41,250 bases of DNA from a virus: positions 1-41,250 of the IMG/VR virus record IMGVR_UViG_3300038682_000061. One strand, given 5' to 3'. The notes under the pieces were generated by a model. That model made no database searches. It worked only from the letters and a program-made list of their open reading frames with translations, and had not been told where the DNA came from. Both the position numbers and the translations under genes were made by a program. Positions 16,433 through 23,674 of the stretch are shown piece by piece (position 1 is the stretch's first letter; every line of letters starts with the position of its first letter).

Positions 16433-16884
16433 TTCGCTAGCTCCCTCTTCTGTGCAGTTAATATTTCAATTTCAGTCTCTAGCCGTGTCCAGACTCGCTC
16501 TCCAGCTCTGATTGCTTCGTAGCTGTCAGCATGGTGGTAACATCGGAATATGCGCCCCATTGCCCTAAATTGTTTTGGTGATAATGGAAGTTCTTCCATG
16601 CAGAAGAGGATCAGATTCAGGGCAATATGTTCGTAACTAATACCCTCAGTCTTACAGATGGAATCGAATACATCCTCCATTGCCAGCAGAGCAGTTTTGG
16701 CATCTTCTATATGTTCATTTTGAATGTTTGGTATTTTAAGTGCAGCTTCTAACAAGATACTATCAGCAGTATTGAAACACTGGACAGCTTTTCTGGTGTG
16801 CCGTGTTGGTTCAGCCTTGGCTAATACTCGTAGGCCACCGATAACAGCAGCTAGGTAAACATTTTGTTTTTGTTGTATGTTCAT
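16429..16884 (-). CDS. Hypothetical protein, 151 aa
   Basis: I select ATG at 16884 because AAGGAG is 7 bases upstream; a start at 16905 would bury that site. The protein is nearly all helical, with an Ala/Leu-rich N terminus (NVYLAAVIGGLRVLAKAEP) and amphipathic helices later. It is the first gene after a promoter and a hairpin leader. No family recognised. It overlaps the DUF3310 gene by 4 bases. Confidence 0.6.
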   Translation of the reverse strand: MNIQQKQNVYLAAVIGGLRVLAKAEPTRHTRKAVQCFNTADSILLEAALKIPNIQNEHIEDAKTALLAMEDVFDSICKTEGISYEHIALNLILFCMEELPLSPKQFRAMGRIFRCYHHADSYEAIRAGERVWTRLETEIEILTAQKRELAK

Positions 16885-16922
16885 GAATGACTCCTTCAAT
16901 AACAATTAACGGTTTAAAAATT

Positions 16923-16961
16923 CCCCGATGGCACCAGGAGGAGGTAAACCAACCATCGGGG
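16923..16961 (-). promoter_or_regulatory. Leader hairpin with CCUCC loop and U-run (attenuator or RBS-masking element)
   Basis: CCCCGATGG (16923-16931) and CCATCGGGG (16953-16961) pair perfectly over 9 bp. On the minus strand the loop reads TTGGTTTACCTCCTCCTGGTG in two parts, with CCTCCTCC that could pair with the AAGGAG ribosome site of the gene that starts at 16884. AATTTTT follows the stem on that strand, as in an intrinsic terminator. It sits between the promoter at 16983-17011 and the gene, so it should be transcribed in the leader. Confidence 0.55.
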
Positions 16962-16982
16962 CATCAACAACTCTTGAAATAA

Positions 16983-17011
16983 AATCTAACAGAGACTGAT
17001 ATAACTGTCAA
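16983..17011 (-). promoter_or_regulatory. Sigma70-type promoter for the 16884 gene
   Basis: On the minus strand, TTGACA (17006-17011) is followed by a 17-base spacer and TAGATT (16983-16988), with TGT giving an extended -10. The -35 box overlaps the last bases of the VRR-NUC gene. This would feed the small early genes below 16884 in addition to read-through. Confidence 0.6.
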
Positions 17012-17307
17012 CCCACAAAAGTAATCTTTTTGTTATTTAATTGATCAACTAATTCTCGACCACCTTCGACACTATCAACAACGAAAACCAAACAACCTTG
17101 TTTTCTAAGTTTACCATGTTCTCGAAGCTGACCTTCCGTGGGTTTCTTACCAGTTCTCTTAAACTCGATGAATATCACCACACCATTTGGATTTATGAAT
17201 ATCTGATCAGGAACAAAGATATGACCAGGTGATGTCCACTTACGAGTCAACCAACCATGAGACTCCGCATATCGTTTAACCGATTTTTCGATATCTTTTT
17301 CAAGCAT
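17008..17307 (-). CDS. VRR-NUC domain nuclease
   Basis: The 99-aa protein is a stand-alone VRR-NUC (PD-(D/E)XK superfamily) domain. The catalytic set is visible: VPDQIF (PD motif, about residues 32-37), VIFIEFKRTG (E and K, about 44-53) and the following TEGQ. Such small nucleases are common in phage replication modules and may act on branched DNA. Its start overlaps the stop of the radical SAM gene as TAATG. Its first codons (MLEKDI) are repeated 907 bases upstream in front of that gene, which points to a rearrangement. Confidence 0.85.
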   Translation of the reverse strand: MLEKDIEKSVKRYAESHGWLTRKWTSPGHIFVPDQIFINPNGVVIFIEFKRTGKKPTEGQLREHGKLRKQGCLVFVVDSVEGGRELVDQLNNKKITFVG

Positions 17308-17309
17308 TA
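17291..17309. repeat. Direct repeat copy 1 (19 bp)
   Basis: ATATCTTTTTCAAGCATTA, identical to 18198-18216. On the minus strand it reads TAATG plus the first codons of the nuclease gene. The two copies are 907 bases apart and enclose the radical SAM gene. Confidence 0.9.
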
Positions 17310-18182
17310 TATCCTATCTCCTCTATAATCTTGGTATTCTTCCCAAGTCATTGAGCGAAATAATTGTTTTGTATTGACCCATCTAGCAAATCTACGGAGT
17401 TCTCTAGCAGGTTCCTCACTTGTTTCAAAATTACGAAAGGGTTGTGCGAACGGATCACACTTCAAACCTTTTAAAAATTTCACTCTTTCTAATGCGGAAT
17501 TAATGTCATCTATTAGAGTATAAACTGAATATTGAGCTGGAGTTACATTATACCAGCGTAACAATTCTACTGCTTTATGAATAGGTTTGATCATTGCTTC
17601 AGAATCACAAGCTAATCTCAATGGGGATCTCCATTTTAATTTGGATAACAATTTAACCACTGAAACATCTATCAGTCTTGCATCTAATCCTTGGTTAAAG
17701 TCAACTTTAATTTTCGTTTTCCCAAGTTTTTCTATTTGTTTTAAACCATGTTCACAAGCAAGAACATTATTATCAAGAAAAACTACCTCATCATGTTTAA
17801 CAAATTCCTCGTATTCGGAGTTACCTCTTATAGAACCCTCTTTATCTGGAACAACACACCATGAGCATTTACGAGGACAGCCTCTTGTTAAAAATCCAAT
17901 AGAATAGTTTAAGTTATACAAATTATAATCTGGACAAATGTGTTCAATATCATCAGGTAAATAATTATCAGATTTATAACCAGTACCTCCTATAATAGTA
18001 TTTCTGGGGAGTTTTTGCTTCTCCGTATATGTAAACACCGACGATGCGAAACAAAGATCGTATTGTTTTTCAGAATTATATAATTCTACATTAAACCCAA
18101 GGTTCTTATAAAAAGAGGATATTTTCATAAGAACGAGATTCGGGAAATTAGTTTTGTCAATATCAATTAATCCAATATTCAT
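17307..18182 (-). CDS. Radical SAM protein of unknown substrate, 291 aa
   Basis: The iron-sulfur cluster motif CPRKCSWC (CxxxCxxC) lies near residues 101-108 after FLTRG, as in radical SAM enzymes. GGTGYKSD upstream and the barrel-like strands after it (VVFLDNN, KVDFNQGLDARL) fit a partial TIM barrel that uses S-adenosylmethionine to make radicals. No SPASM or twitch Cys cluster is seen. It starts with ATGA overlapping the mini-ORF stop and ends with TAATG at the nuclease. The DNA is visibly more AT-rich than the polymerase gene. The substrate is unknown; RNA or DNA modification are possibilities. Confidence 0.8.
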   Translation of the reverse strand: MNIGLIDIDKTNFPNLVLMKISSFYKNLGFNVELYNSEKQYDLCFASSVFTYTEKQKLPRNTIIGGTGYKSDNYLPDDIEHICPDYNLYNLNYSIGFLTRGCPRKCSWCVVPDKEGSIRGNSEYEEFVKHDEVVFLDNNVLACEHGLKQIEKLGKTKIKVDFNQGLDARLIDVSVVKLLSKLKWRSPLRLACDSEAMIKPIHKAVELLRWYNVTPAQYSVYTLIDDINSALERVKFLKGLKCDPFAQPFRNFETSEEPARELRRFARWVNTKQLFRSMTWEEYQDYRGDRI

Positions 18183-18214
18183 CGCACTGACTTCTTTATA
18201 TCTTTTTCAAGCAT
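18179..18214 (-). pseudogene. Remnant of the VRR-NUC gene start (11 codons)
   Basis: ATG at 18214, in TAATG with the polymerase stop, reads MLEKDIKKSVR and then stops. The intact nuclease starts MLEKDIEKSVKR. The match, partly exact at DNA level, indicates that the nuclease gene once followed the polymerase directly and that its 5' end was left behind, or was copied, when the radical SAM gene arrived. Confidence 0.7.
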
Positions 18215-18216
18215 TA
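18198..18216. repeat. Direct repeat copy 2 (19 bp)
   Basis: Identical to 17291-17309. It covers the polymerase stop and the first codons of the nuclease-gene remnant. Recombination between the copies would remove exactly the radical SAM gene and rejoin polymerase to nuclease in the same TAATG coupling. Confidence 0.9.
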
Positions 18217-20043
18217 GTTTAACCCCAACACAAGTTTTTCACATTCTTGAACATACCAATCGTAATCAATCGGCAGTTTCCCATAATCGTTTATGTCATT
18301 ACAGACACAAACACCCCATCCAGTATTGATTCCAATCTTGCGCCATTTGGTAGGATTCTTTTTAAGTGGTGGCATGTGTTTAATCAACGGGAGGCCACCC
18401 TTAGCGATATAATATCTGGTGTTATTCTGGAGCTGGTGATCTTCACCAAGTGACAGGTAACTGCTTCTAGGTACTTTAGTTCTCAACATGAAGTCATACT
18501 TATTCTCATGTGATTCAATAGCTTCTCGGATATTTACACCATCGAGTAACGCTTTCTCAGCAACCTTCTTAACTACCAATGCTGAAGCATTTTGATGGTA
18601 ATCCACATTATACTCATAAACACCCTTACGTTTAACCTTACCGTCTTCATATACAGCGATATAGTTATTAACATCTCGGATAAACATATGAGAATACCGA
18701 GCTTCTTCCAGCTCAAGTCTTGTGAACTTCTGCCAGTTCTCACAAATCTGCTTAACTTTATCTTGGAATGACTTATGTACCTTAACAGTCAAACCATCTG
18801 TATTAATCTGGATTAGTTTCAACGAATCAATCGTCATCAACTTCTCTGCCAACATACATAATAGAAATTGACCATTGAGGGTTATCTGCATGGTGAACAA
18901 CGGGTCATAAAACACGGAGAATTTATCATTTGACGCACCATAAGTACCATTGAGGGCTAACTTAAGCATGGCGTTCTCAGCAGTCCCTTTAGCGTAGGTT
19001 TTACGCATCTCATAAACATCCTTATAAATCTTACAAAAATGTTTACCGAGATGTTCAGGGAAGAATCCATTTGCAATAGCGAGATTTGGATAATAGCTGG
19101 CAACATCCAGATCGATTACATCACCATCATCATCTGACTCAACTATCTCAGAGTCAATGGATCCGTGAATACCACCTGTACCGAAGTCAAACTGGAATCC
19201 TTTGATAGTAGCACTCAGGTCTTTAAAGACACCTTTAGTCTCTTTGAGCTTCTGCTTCTTTAACCAATCCAGAACCCTATTAAACTCAGGATGATTAAAC
19301 TCAATCTCTGGTAGAATAGCCTGACTCAGATCAATAACAGGTCTGATTGTTTGACGAGGTTGACGACCGTTTGATCCATAATCATATAACTGCATACCAT
19401 ACTTCTCTAACTCCATCTGGAAGTAACCCTTGCCAATTTTGGTGTCATTATGATTCATGAAATCACGATCATATTTTTCAGTAAGTTGTCTACGGAACTC
19501 TATTTTCTCAAGAGACTCATTATAGAATTTCTTAGTAGCTCTAACATCACCATGGAGATTATAGAACCTCAACTCATCCATTTGTTCTGAGGTTAACCGA
19601 GTACCCGGTTTAAAAGGTAAGTCAGATATGTCATCCATCTTCATGTTAAATTCAAGAGCTTTAAGGCTGGTCATACGAGCTTTGTTATCGAAGTGCCATA
19701 TTTTGAATAGGTCTAACTGTTTCACATAACGATCTGATGGGTAGACCATATGAGCAAACTTGTTCTCTGCTGTGATAATGGCGTGTGCTTTCTGGTAGAG
19801 GGTATTAGCATCCGACTTACCCATTTTAATCAGTTGGTGTAGAACAGGATAGTCGAAACCTTCATTATTGAACCCAATCATCTCAGAGTTCTGTGACCGC
19901 AACATTGTTAGAAAATCAATTAATTCCTTAGACTGATTCACACGATCACTGATCTCAAATAACCAGGTAAATGGGGCATCAACTGCTTCAACAGCTAATG
20001 TGAAACAGTTGGGATAAGTCTCAATGTCATAGATAATATTCAT
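18214..20043 (-). CDS. Family B DNA polymerase with 3'-5' exonuclease
   Basis: At 609 aa it has an exonuclease N terminus: DIET at residues 6-9 (Exo I), GFNNEGFDYPVL at 57-68 (Exo II) and YNLHGD at 161-166 (Exo III). The polymerase motifs are DLDVASYYPN at 311-320 (motif A), KLALNGTYG at 361-369 (motif B) and INTDG at 413-417 (motif C, with NTD rather than the usual DTD). A variant NTDG motif C is known from several phage family B enzymes. It is the replicative polymerase of this phage. Its start overlaps the upstream stop by 4 bases (20040-20043), and the stop overlaps the nuclease remnant. Confidence 0.9.
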   Translation of the reverse strand: MNIIYDIETYPNCFTLAVEAVDAPFTWLFEISDRVNQSKELIDFLTMLRSQNSEMIGFNNEGFDYPVLHQLIKMGKSDANTLYQKAHAIITAENKFAHMVYPSDRYVKQLDLFKIWHFDNKARMTSLKALEFNMKMDDISDLPFKPGTRLTSEQMDELRFYNLHGDVRATKKFYNESLEKIEFRRQLTEKYDRDFMNHNDTKIGKGYFQMELEKYGMQLYDYGSNGRQPRQTIRPVIDLSQAILPEIEFNHPEFNRVLDWLKKQKLKETKGVFKDLSATIKGFQFDFGTGGIHGSIDSEIVESDDDGDVIDLDVASYYPNLAIANGFFPEHLGKHFCKIYKDVYEMRKTYAKGTAENAMLKLALNGTYGASNDKFSVFYDPLFTMQITLNGQFLLCMLAEKLMTIDSLKLIQINTDGLTVKVHKSFQDKVKQICENWQKFTRLELEEARYSHMFIRDVNNYIAVYEDGKVKRKGVYEYNVDYHQNASALVVKKVAEKALLDGVNIREAIESHENKYDFMLRTKVPRSSYLSLGEDHQLQNNTRYYIAKGGLPLIKHMPPLKKNPTKWRKIGINTGWGVCVCNDINDYGKLPIDYDWYVQECEKLVLGLN

Positions 20044-20795
20044 AGATTACCTTTAATTATCTTGTTGTAATGGATAATATTGAAAGAATCCCCCATTAAT
20101 TCTTCCACAGAGAACCTACGTTCTAAGTCTTTCACTGTTTCATACCCCCTAAAACCTGGGTTATTTGTGTGCCTATCATCCCAATCAAGCATTTTTGCCC
20201 ACAACTCTGGATATTCTCGCCGGAGAGTTCGAAGCTCGCCAAGCCTTTGCAATGGACAACAAAAGCAACTTACCCTGCGAAAGTGATCGTAAAGCCCCCC
20301 CCAATCAAACCCGTGTTTTTTACAAATAGACAATGCCTGCGGTTCGTCAATGTCCCATTCGATTAATGGGTATCGCTGGTTCATGTCGCTGGCTGACTTG
20401 CTGTTTGCTCTATGCGCTTCATCTGCCGCAAAGCCGATACAAGAAACATAATTATCAACCGTCTTTAAAACTCTGCGGATAGCATTAGTTTTTTCCCGCG
20501 TACACCATCGGCGCATCGGCGAAGGCCAACTATGCCCAATGCGGTATATTTCACCGGTGTCTCTTTTTGGGACAGGCTTTTCGAGCATGAAATATTCAAA
20601 GTTTTCTTTTGGGTAAACTCTTATAATTTCAAGCCCTGTGTACCTCTCGAACTTATCCCAATGCTCCAACATCTGCGGAAATTCCCAACCGGTATCAAAT
20701 GCCACAACGGAATGAATATTTTCACCACGCTCAAGCATTTCAAGTGCCATTGCTGTTGAGTCCTTACCACCTGAGAATGAAATAATATTTTTCAT
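20040..20795 (-). CDS. PAPS reductase family (PP-loop) protein
   Basis: The PP-loop SGGKDSTAM at residues 8-16 binds ATP or an adenylylated substrate, and later Cys residues (CTREK, CFCCPLQRLGEL) resemble those of phosphoadenosine phosphosulfate reductase-like phage proteins. The classic reductase C-terminal CGIH is absent, so sulfate reduction is unlikely. In phages such proteins are often tied to DNA or tRNA sulfur chemistry or other nucleotide modification, which is unproven here. The length of 251 aa is usual. It directly precedes the polymerase with a 4-base overlap. Confidence 0.8.
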   Translation of the reverse strand: MKNIISFSGGKDSTAMALEMLERGENIHSVVAFDTGWEFPQMLEHWDKFERYTGLEIIRVYPKENFEYFMLEKPVPKRDTGEIYRIGHSWPSPMRRWCTREKTNAIRRVLKTVDNYVSCIGFAADEAHRANSKSASDMNQRYPLIEWDIDEPQALSICKKHGFDWGGLYDHFRRVSCFCCPLQRLGELRTLRREYPELWAKMLDWDDRHTNNPGFRGYETVKDLERRFSVEELMGDSFNIIHYNKIIKGNL

Positions 20796-20851
20796 AATGA
20801 ATTACCCTGTATGAGAAATGAGGCATACTTTAAACCGGCATGCCAGCGGCT

Positions 20852-20891
20852 CAACCTACTTAATGATGGGAGGGGTCATGTTATTAGGTTG
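20852..20891. repeat. Intergenic inverted repeat
   Basis: CAACCTA (20852-20858) and TAGGTTG (20885-20891) pair, enclosing 26 bases with further partial pairing around GGGAGGGG. It lies in the 97-base gap between the PP-loop gene and the DUF2815 gene, which reads minus. No T-run follows, so it is more likely an RNA processing or control hairpin than a terminator. Confidence 0.4.
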
Positions 20892-20892
20892 A

Positions 20893-21567
20893 TTACTGCA
20901 TAAATGGTGGTAAGCCCATATCACCACCCTGTTCCTGCTGGACAGGTTGTTCAGCAACAGCACCAAATAAATTAGAAGCATCTGGAGCACCTTCACCGAA
21001 AGCATCATCATCTTTGAAAAACTGGATAGCAACCAGGTCACAACGAACACCACGTCCAAAACTGTTCTCTTGTAACCAAGGGCGAACAGCAGCATTAACA
21101 CGGCAACCACCATACATCTTACGGGTCAGTTGTTGGTACGCCATTGTGTTATCACTGTCCACTGGTGAACCGTCAAGCTGGATAATCTGTGGACGTTTCG
21201 CACCAGCAGTTGAAGATTCTGCTTCAAGGTAAGTAGTACAACCTGCTGTAATGTACATGTTGTTCTCATAACCATCGTAGATCTTGAAGGTCTTCTTATT
21301 AACCTTGTCGGAACCTTCACCGAAACAACGAAGTTTACGATCCTGACCGATCATTTGGAGAACATTGTCTGCCTTATCTTTCCACTTCTCGGCGGCCATT
21401 TTACTAACTTCATTCATGAACTGCTTGAGTCCCTGGTGGTCTTTACCCATGATGAACTCTGCATTGTAAGATACACGCAGTTTACCGTCATTGGTGGTAT
21501 CCTTTTGTGGCTCGATTAGGTGTGGGAATGACAATCTAACATTTGACAACATAATTAACTCACTCAT
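20893..21567 (-). CDS. DUF2815 protein, single-stranded DNA-binding-like
   Basis: The opening LSNVRLSFPHLIEP and the following pattern match DUF2815, a phage family with an OB-like fold and SSB-like role. The C terminus is acidic, then Gln/Gly-rich, and ends in MGLPPFMQ, which resembles the protein-interaction tip of SSB proteins. At 224 aa it is slightly longer than the domain. AAGGAG precedes the start. Its position beside polymerase and nuclease supports a role in coating DNA during replication or recombination. Confidence 0.85.
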   Translation of the reverse strand: MSELIMLSNVRLSFPHLIEPQKDTTNDGKLRVSYNAEFIMGKDHQGLKQFMNEVSKMAAEKWKDKADNVLQMIGQDRKLRCFGEGSDKVNKKTFKIYDGYENNMYITAGCTTYLEAESSTAGAKRPQIIQLDGSPVDSDNTMAYQQLTRKMYGGCRVNAAVRPWLQENSFGRGVRCDLVAIQFFKDDDAFGEGAPDASNLFGAVAEQPVQQEQGGDMGLPPFMQ

Positions 21568-21595
21568 GGTTTAACTCCTTATTAGTAACGAGTGA

Positions 21596-22867
21596 TTACG
21601 ATAACCAAGATGGAAGCACATCTTCCACTGGTTCACTAACATCCCCGAACATCGGGGAAGCATTCAGTATAACACATTCACGGTGATCTGACTCACTAAC
21701 AACAGTGAGCTTGCCTGTTTTCTTAACAACGTACTCTTCATTCATCCGGTCTAACTGGCGTTTACTCAACTGCTTCTCATCACCATTACGCTTAACCCAT
21801 TTGAGTTTATTAGCTTTTGATGGCGATACTAATTTAGTAACATAAATCTCAGTTTTAGGGACACCCATCTTCTTAAGTTTCTCAGCAATCTCATCATCTG
21901 AGAATCCCCATTGTTTACTGCCACGACCATGCACAACCTTCAGACCTGGGATGTCCTTACCAGCTTCAAACCGACGCATTGCTTCTTTCTCAGCAACCTC
22001 AATCATCTGCTTGAGCATTGGGGCAGCTTCAATGATCGATTGGATCTGATCATCACTTAACTCATTAGTCTCAGTGTTCGACAACTCAACAACCTTCTCC
22101 AAATTGTCAAAACTGATACCGGATTCCTTCATCACATTGTTAGCTCGTGCTGCACAATTAGTGTGTGAGCAGAACTTACACCACTCACCAGCATAATGCT
22201 TAGCATCTGGCTTATCAGTTGCCTCAGCACGATCCTGGAACCAGCCAACTTGCTCACGAATCCATGTAGATGTTGTCTGCCATGAGTTAATGGGTTCTAA
22301 ACCCTTGAACTGCAACTTCGGTTGAATAATGGTCAACTGTACCCTGAACATGTGACCAGGGTCACTATGTTGCATAACCGGTTCAATGGCATATAAGGTC
22401 ATCTGAAGATTCTCTTCAGGGTCTACTGGAAACATCCCATCTTTGTAGTCAATAATCTCGATGAATGTCGATGTGATAATCTGAACATCACCTGTTCCCC
22501 TGAGGTCATTCCGACCCATGTACTGACCAGGATCGAGTTTCTTCTCAGCAACAATCTCAGGTAAGTCAGTCTCAGTGGTCAGTTCATCATAACGCTTCCA
22601 GATATACTCAAGAGCTACATTAACCCGCTCAATGCGATCCTGCTTGACTGTGAACTTACCATCATGGTCTGAAAGTTCCTCATTCAGGAATGGTTCAGCA
22701 TCCCTAAGTCGCATGTTGAGACACTGCTCAAGTAATGTATGACTGTGGGTACCATCGATAGCCGCTGGCCCCGATTTACGCTCAGGATAATTAGCTTCTT
22801 CTGATGGGGAAGCTGGGCAGTTAGCCCATCTGTGAGCTGCTGATGGTGATAATCGTGTGTGTCCCAT
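21596..22867 (-). CDS. DUF2800 protein, RecB/Cas4-like nuclease
   Basis: The 423-aa protein begins LSPSAAHRWANCPASP, the N-terminal Cys motif of DUF2800. The PD-(D/E)XK residues are visible as GTGDVQIITSTFIEIIDYKDG (D, then E and D-x-K), and a Cys trio follows (WCKFCSHTNCAAR) that with the first Cys could hold an iron-sulfur cluster as in AddB/Cas4. It should be an exonuclease or endonuclease in phage recombination or replication, paired with the SSB-like DUF2815 as in many phages. AAAGG precedes the start within the upstream gene's end. Confidence 0.85.
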   Translation of the reverse strand: MGHTRLSPSAAHRWANCPASPSEEANYPERKSGPAAIDGTHSHTLLEQCLNMRLRDAEPFLNEELSDHDGKFTVKQDRIERVNVALEYIWKRYDELTTETDLPEIVAEKKLDPGQYMGRNDLRGTGDVQIITSTFIEIIDYKDGMFPVDPEENLQMTLYAIEPVMQHSDPGHMFRVQLTIIQPKLQFKGLEPINSWQTTSTWIREQVGWFQDRAEATDKPDAKHYAGEWCKFCSHTNCAARANNVMKESGISFDNLEKVVELSNTETNELSDDQIQSIIEAAPMLKQMIEVAEKEAMRRFEAGKDIPGLKVVHGRGSKQWGFSDDEIAEKLKKMGVPKTEIYVTKLVSPSKANKLKWVKRNGDEKQLSKRQLDRMNEEYVVKKTGKLTVVSESDHRECVILNASPMFGDVSEPVEDVLPSWLS

Positions 22868-22871
22868 AACG

Positions 22872-23321
22872 TTAACCTTTCAGAGCTTCAATACCATTAT
22901 AAAGAGCCTGATAGTCTTTCGGATCAATATCATTAATGTTCTGGTACTTGAGTGCAGTTAGAACCTCTTGGATGCCAGATCCTTTTTGTGGGCCAAGTTC
23001 CTTGTAAGCACCCATGACATAAGCAATCATGGATTTACTGTCATCGAATGGTACATTGGTAGCTTCAACTACTTCTTCAGGTTGTTCCTCAAGAACAGGC
23101 GGTGCTGGCATTTCTTCTTGTACTGGTTCAGGTTGTTCCTCAACCACTGGTTCAGGCTTAGGCTCAACTTTCTTAGCTGCTTTCTTTGGAGCAGGTTTAG
23201 GCTTAGGTGCTTCAACAGTTTGAACCGGAGCTTCGGTTTGAACTACAGCACCACCAGCTAATTTGGCTAACGCATTTGCTGCTTCTTCATAACTCTCGAA
23301 ACTTAACTTAACTTCAATCAT
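22872..23321 (-). CDS. Hypothetical Pro/Glu-rich linker protein, 149 aa
   Basis: ATG at 23321 (MIEVKL) is preceded by AAGGAGAG. A start at 23417 would overlap the RHH gene and lacks a ribosome site. Residues about 35-95 are a low-complexity Pro/Glu/Val/Lys segment (VEAPKPKPAPKKAAKKVEPK, then PEPVVEEQPEPVQEE). A small helical domain follows (residues about 100-149) that resembles domains seen in other phage DUF2815-neighbour genes. It may tether or recruit replication proteins. Function unknown. Confidence 0.65.
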   Translation of the reverse strand: MIEVKLSFESYEEAANALAKLAGGAVVQTEAPVQTVEAPKPKPAPKKAAKKVEPKPEPVVEEQPEPVQEEMPAPPVLEEQPEEVVEATNVPFDDSKSMIAYVMGAYKELGPQKGSGIQEVLTALKYQNINDIDPKDYQALYNGIEALKG

Positions 23322-23322
23322 T

Positions 23323-23526
23323 TTACTCTCCTTCGCTAACGTTGTTGGTGAGATCGAACAGACCCATCTGTTCTTCAGTTGGAATGATCTTGACACGATC
23401 CTGTACAAATGCTTCAATTAAAGTTCTCAGCATTATACTAGGCTTGCCAAATTTGGAGGCTTTGTTATCAAAAGCATCCTTGAGTTCTGCATTAATTTTA
23501 AGATGTATTACAGTTTGTTCTGGCAT
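23323..23526 (-). CDS. Ribbon-helix-helix DNA-binding protein, 67 aa
   Basis: The N-terminal strand QTVIHLKINAELKDAF followed by two helices (KASKFGKPSIMLRTLIEAFV) is the pattern of Arc/MetJ/CopG-type regulators. It is the first gene of the long minus operon, with an operator-like dyad spanning its promoter, so it may repress itself and the operon. It lies divergent to the methyltransferase. A role in switching between early and late gene expression is plausible but unproven. Confidence 0.7.
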   Translation of the reverse strand: MPEQTVIHLKINAELKDAFDNKASKFGKPSIMLRTLIEAFVQDRVKIIPTEEQMGLFDLTNNVSEGE

Positions 23527-23549
23527 CTTTTTCTCCTTTCGTTTGAAGC

Positions 23550-23579
23550 GACACTATCAAAAGAAAATAACAGTGTCAA
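23550..23579 (-). promoter_or_regulatory. Early promoter with overlapping operator dyad
   Basis: On the minus strand, TTGACA (23574-23579), 17 bases, then TAGTGT (23551-23556), with TGA in front of the -10. A perfect inverted repeat GACACT / AGTGTC (23550-23555 and 23572-23577) covers both boxes. A dimeric repressor bound here would block RNA polymerase; the RHH protein it controls is the obvious candidate. Confidence 0.65.
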
Positions 23580-23674
23580 CACTAAATTTAAGAAAAAGTG
23601 ACTTGACGTGATTTTTTATATAATGTATTTATACTTTAAAATTAACTGAATTATGTAAACAGGAGGATTAAAGT

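Noticed and set aside
20856-21113. 85-residue minus-strand frame overlapping the DUF2815 gene
   Set aside because: Hydrophobic shadow of the DUF2815 frame with no ribosome site.
23603-23631. Plus-strand promoter for the methyltransferase (TTGACG with AT-rich -10 region)
   Set aside because: Spacing to the good TATAAT is only 10 bases and the hexamer at 17 bases (TATTTA) is poor; a promoter is probable here but the boxes are not supported.
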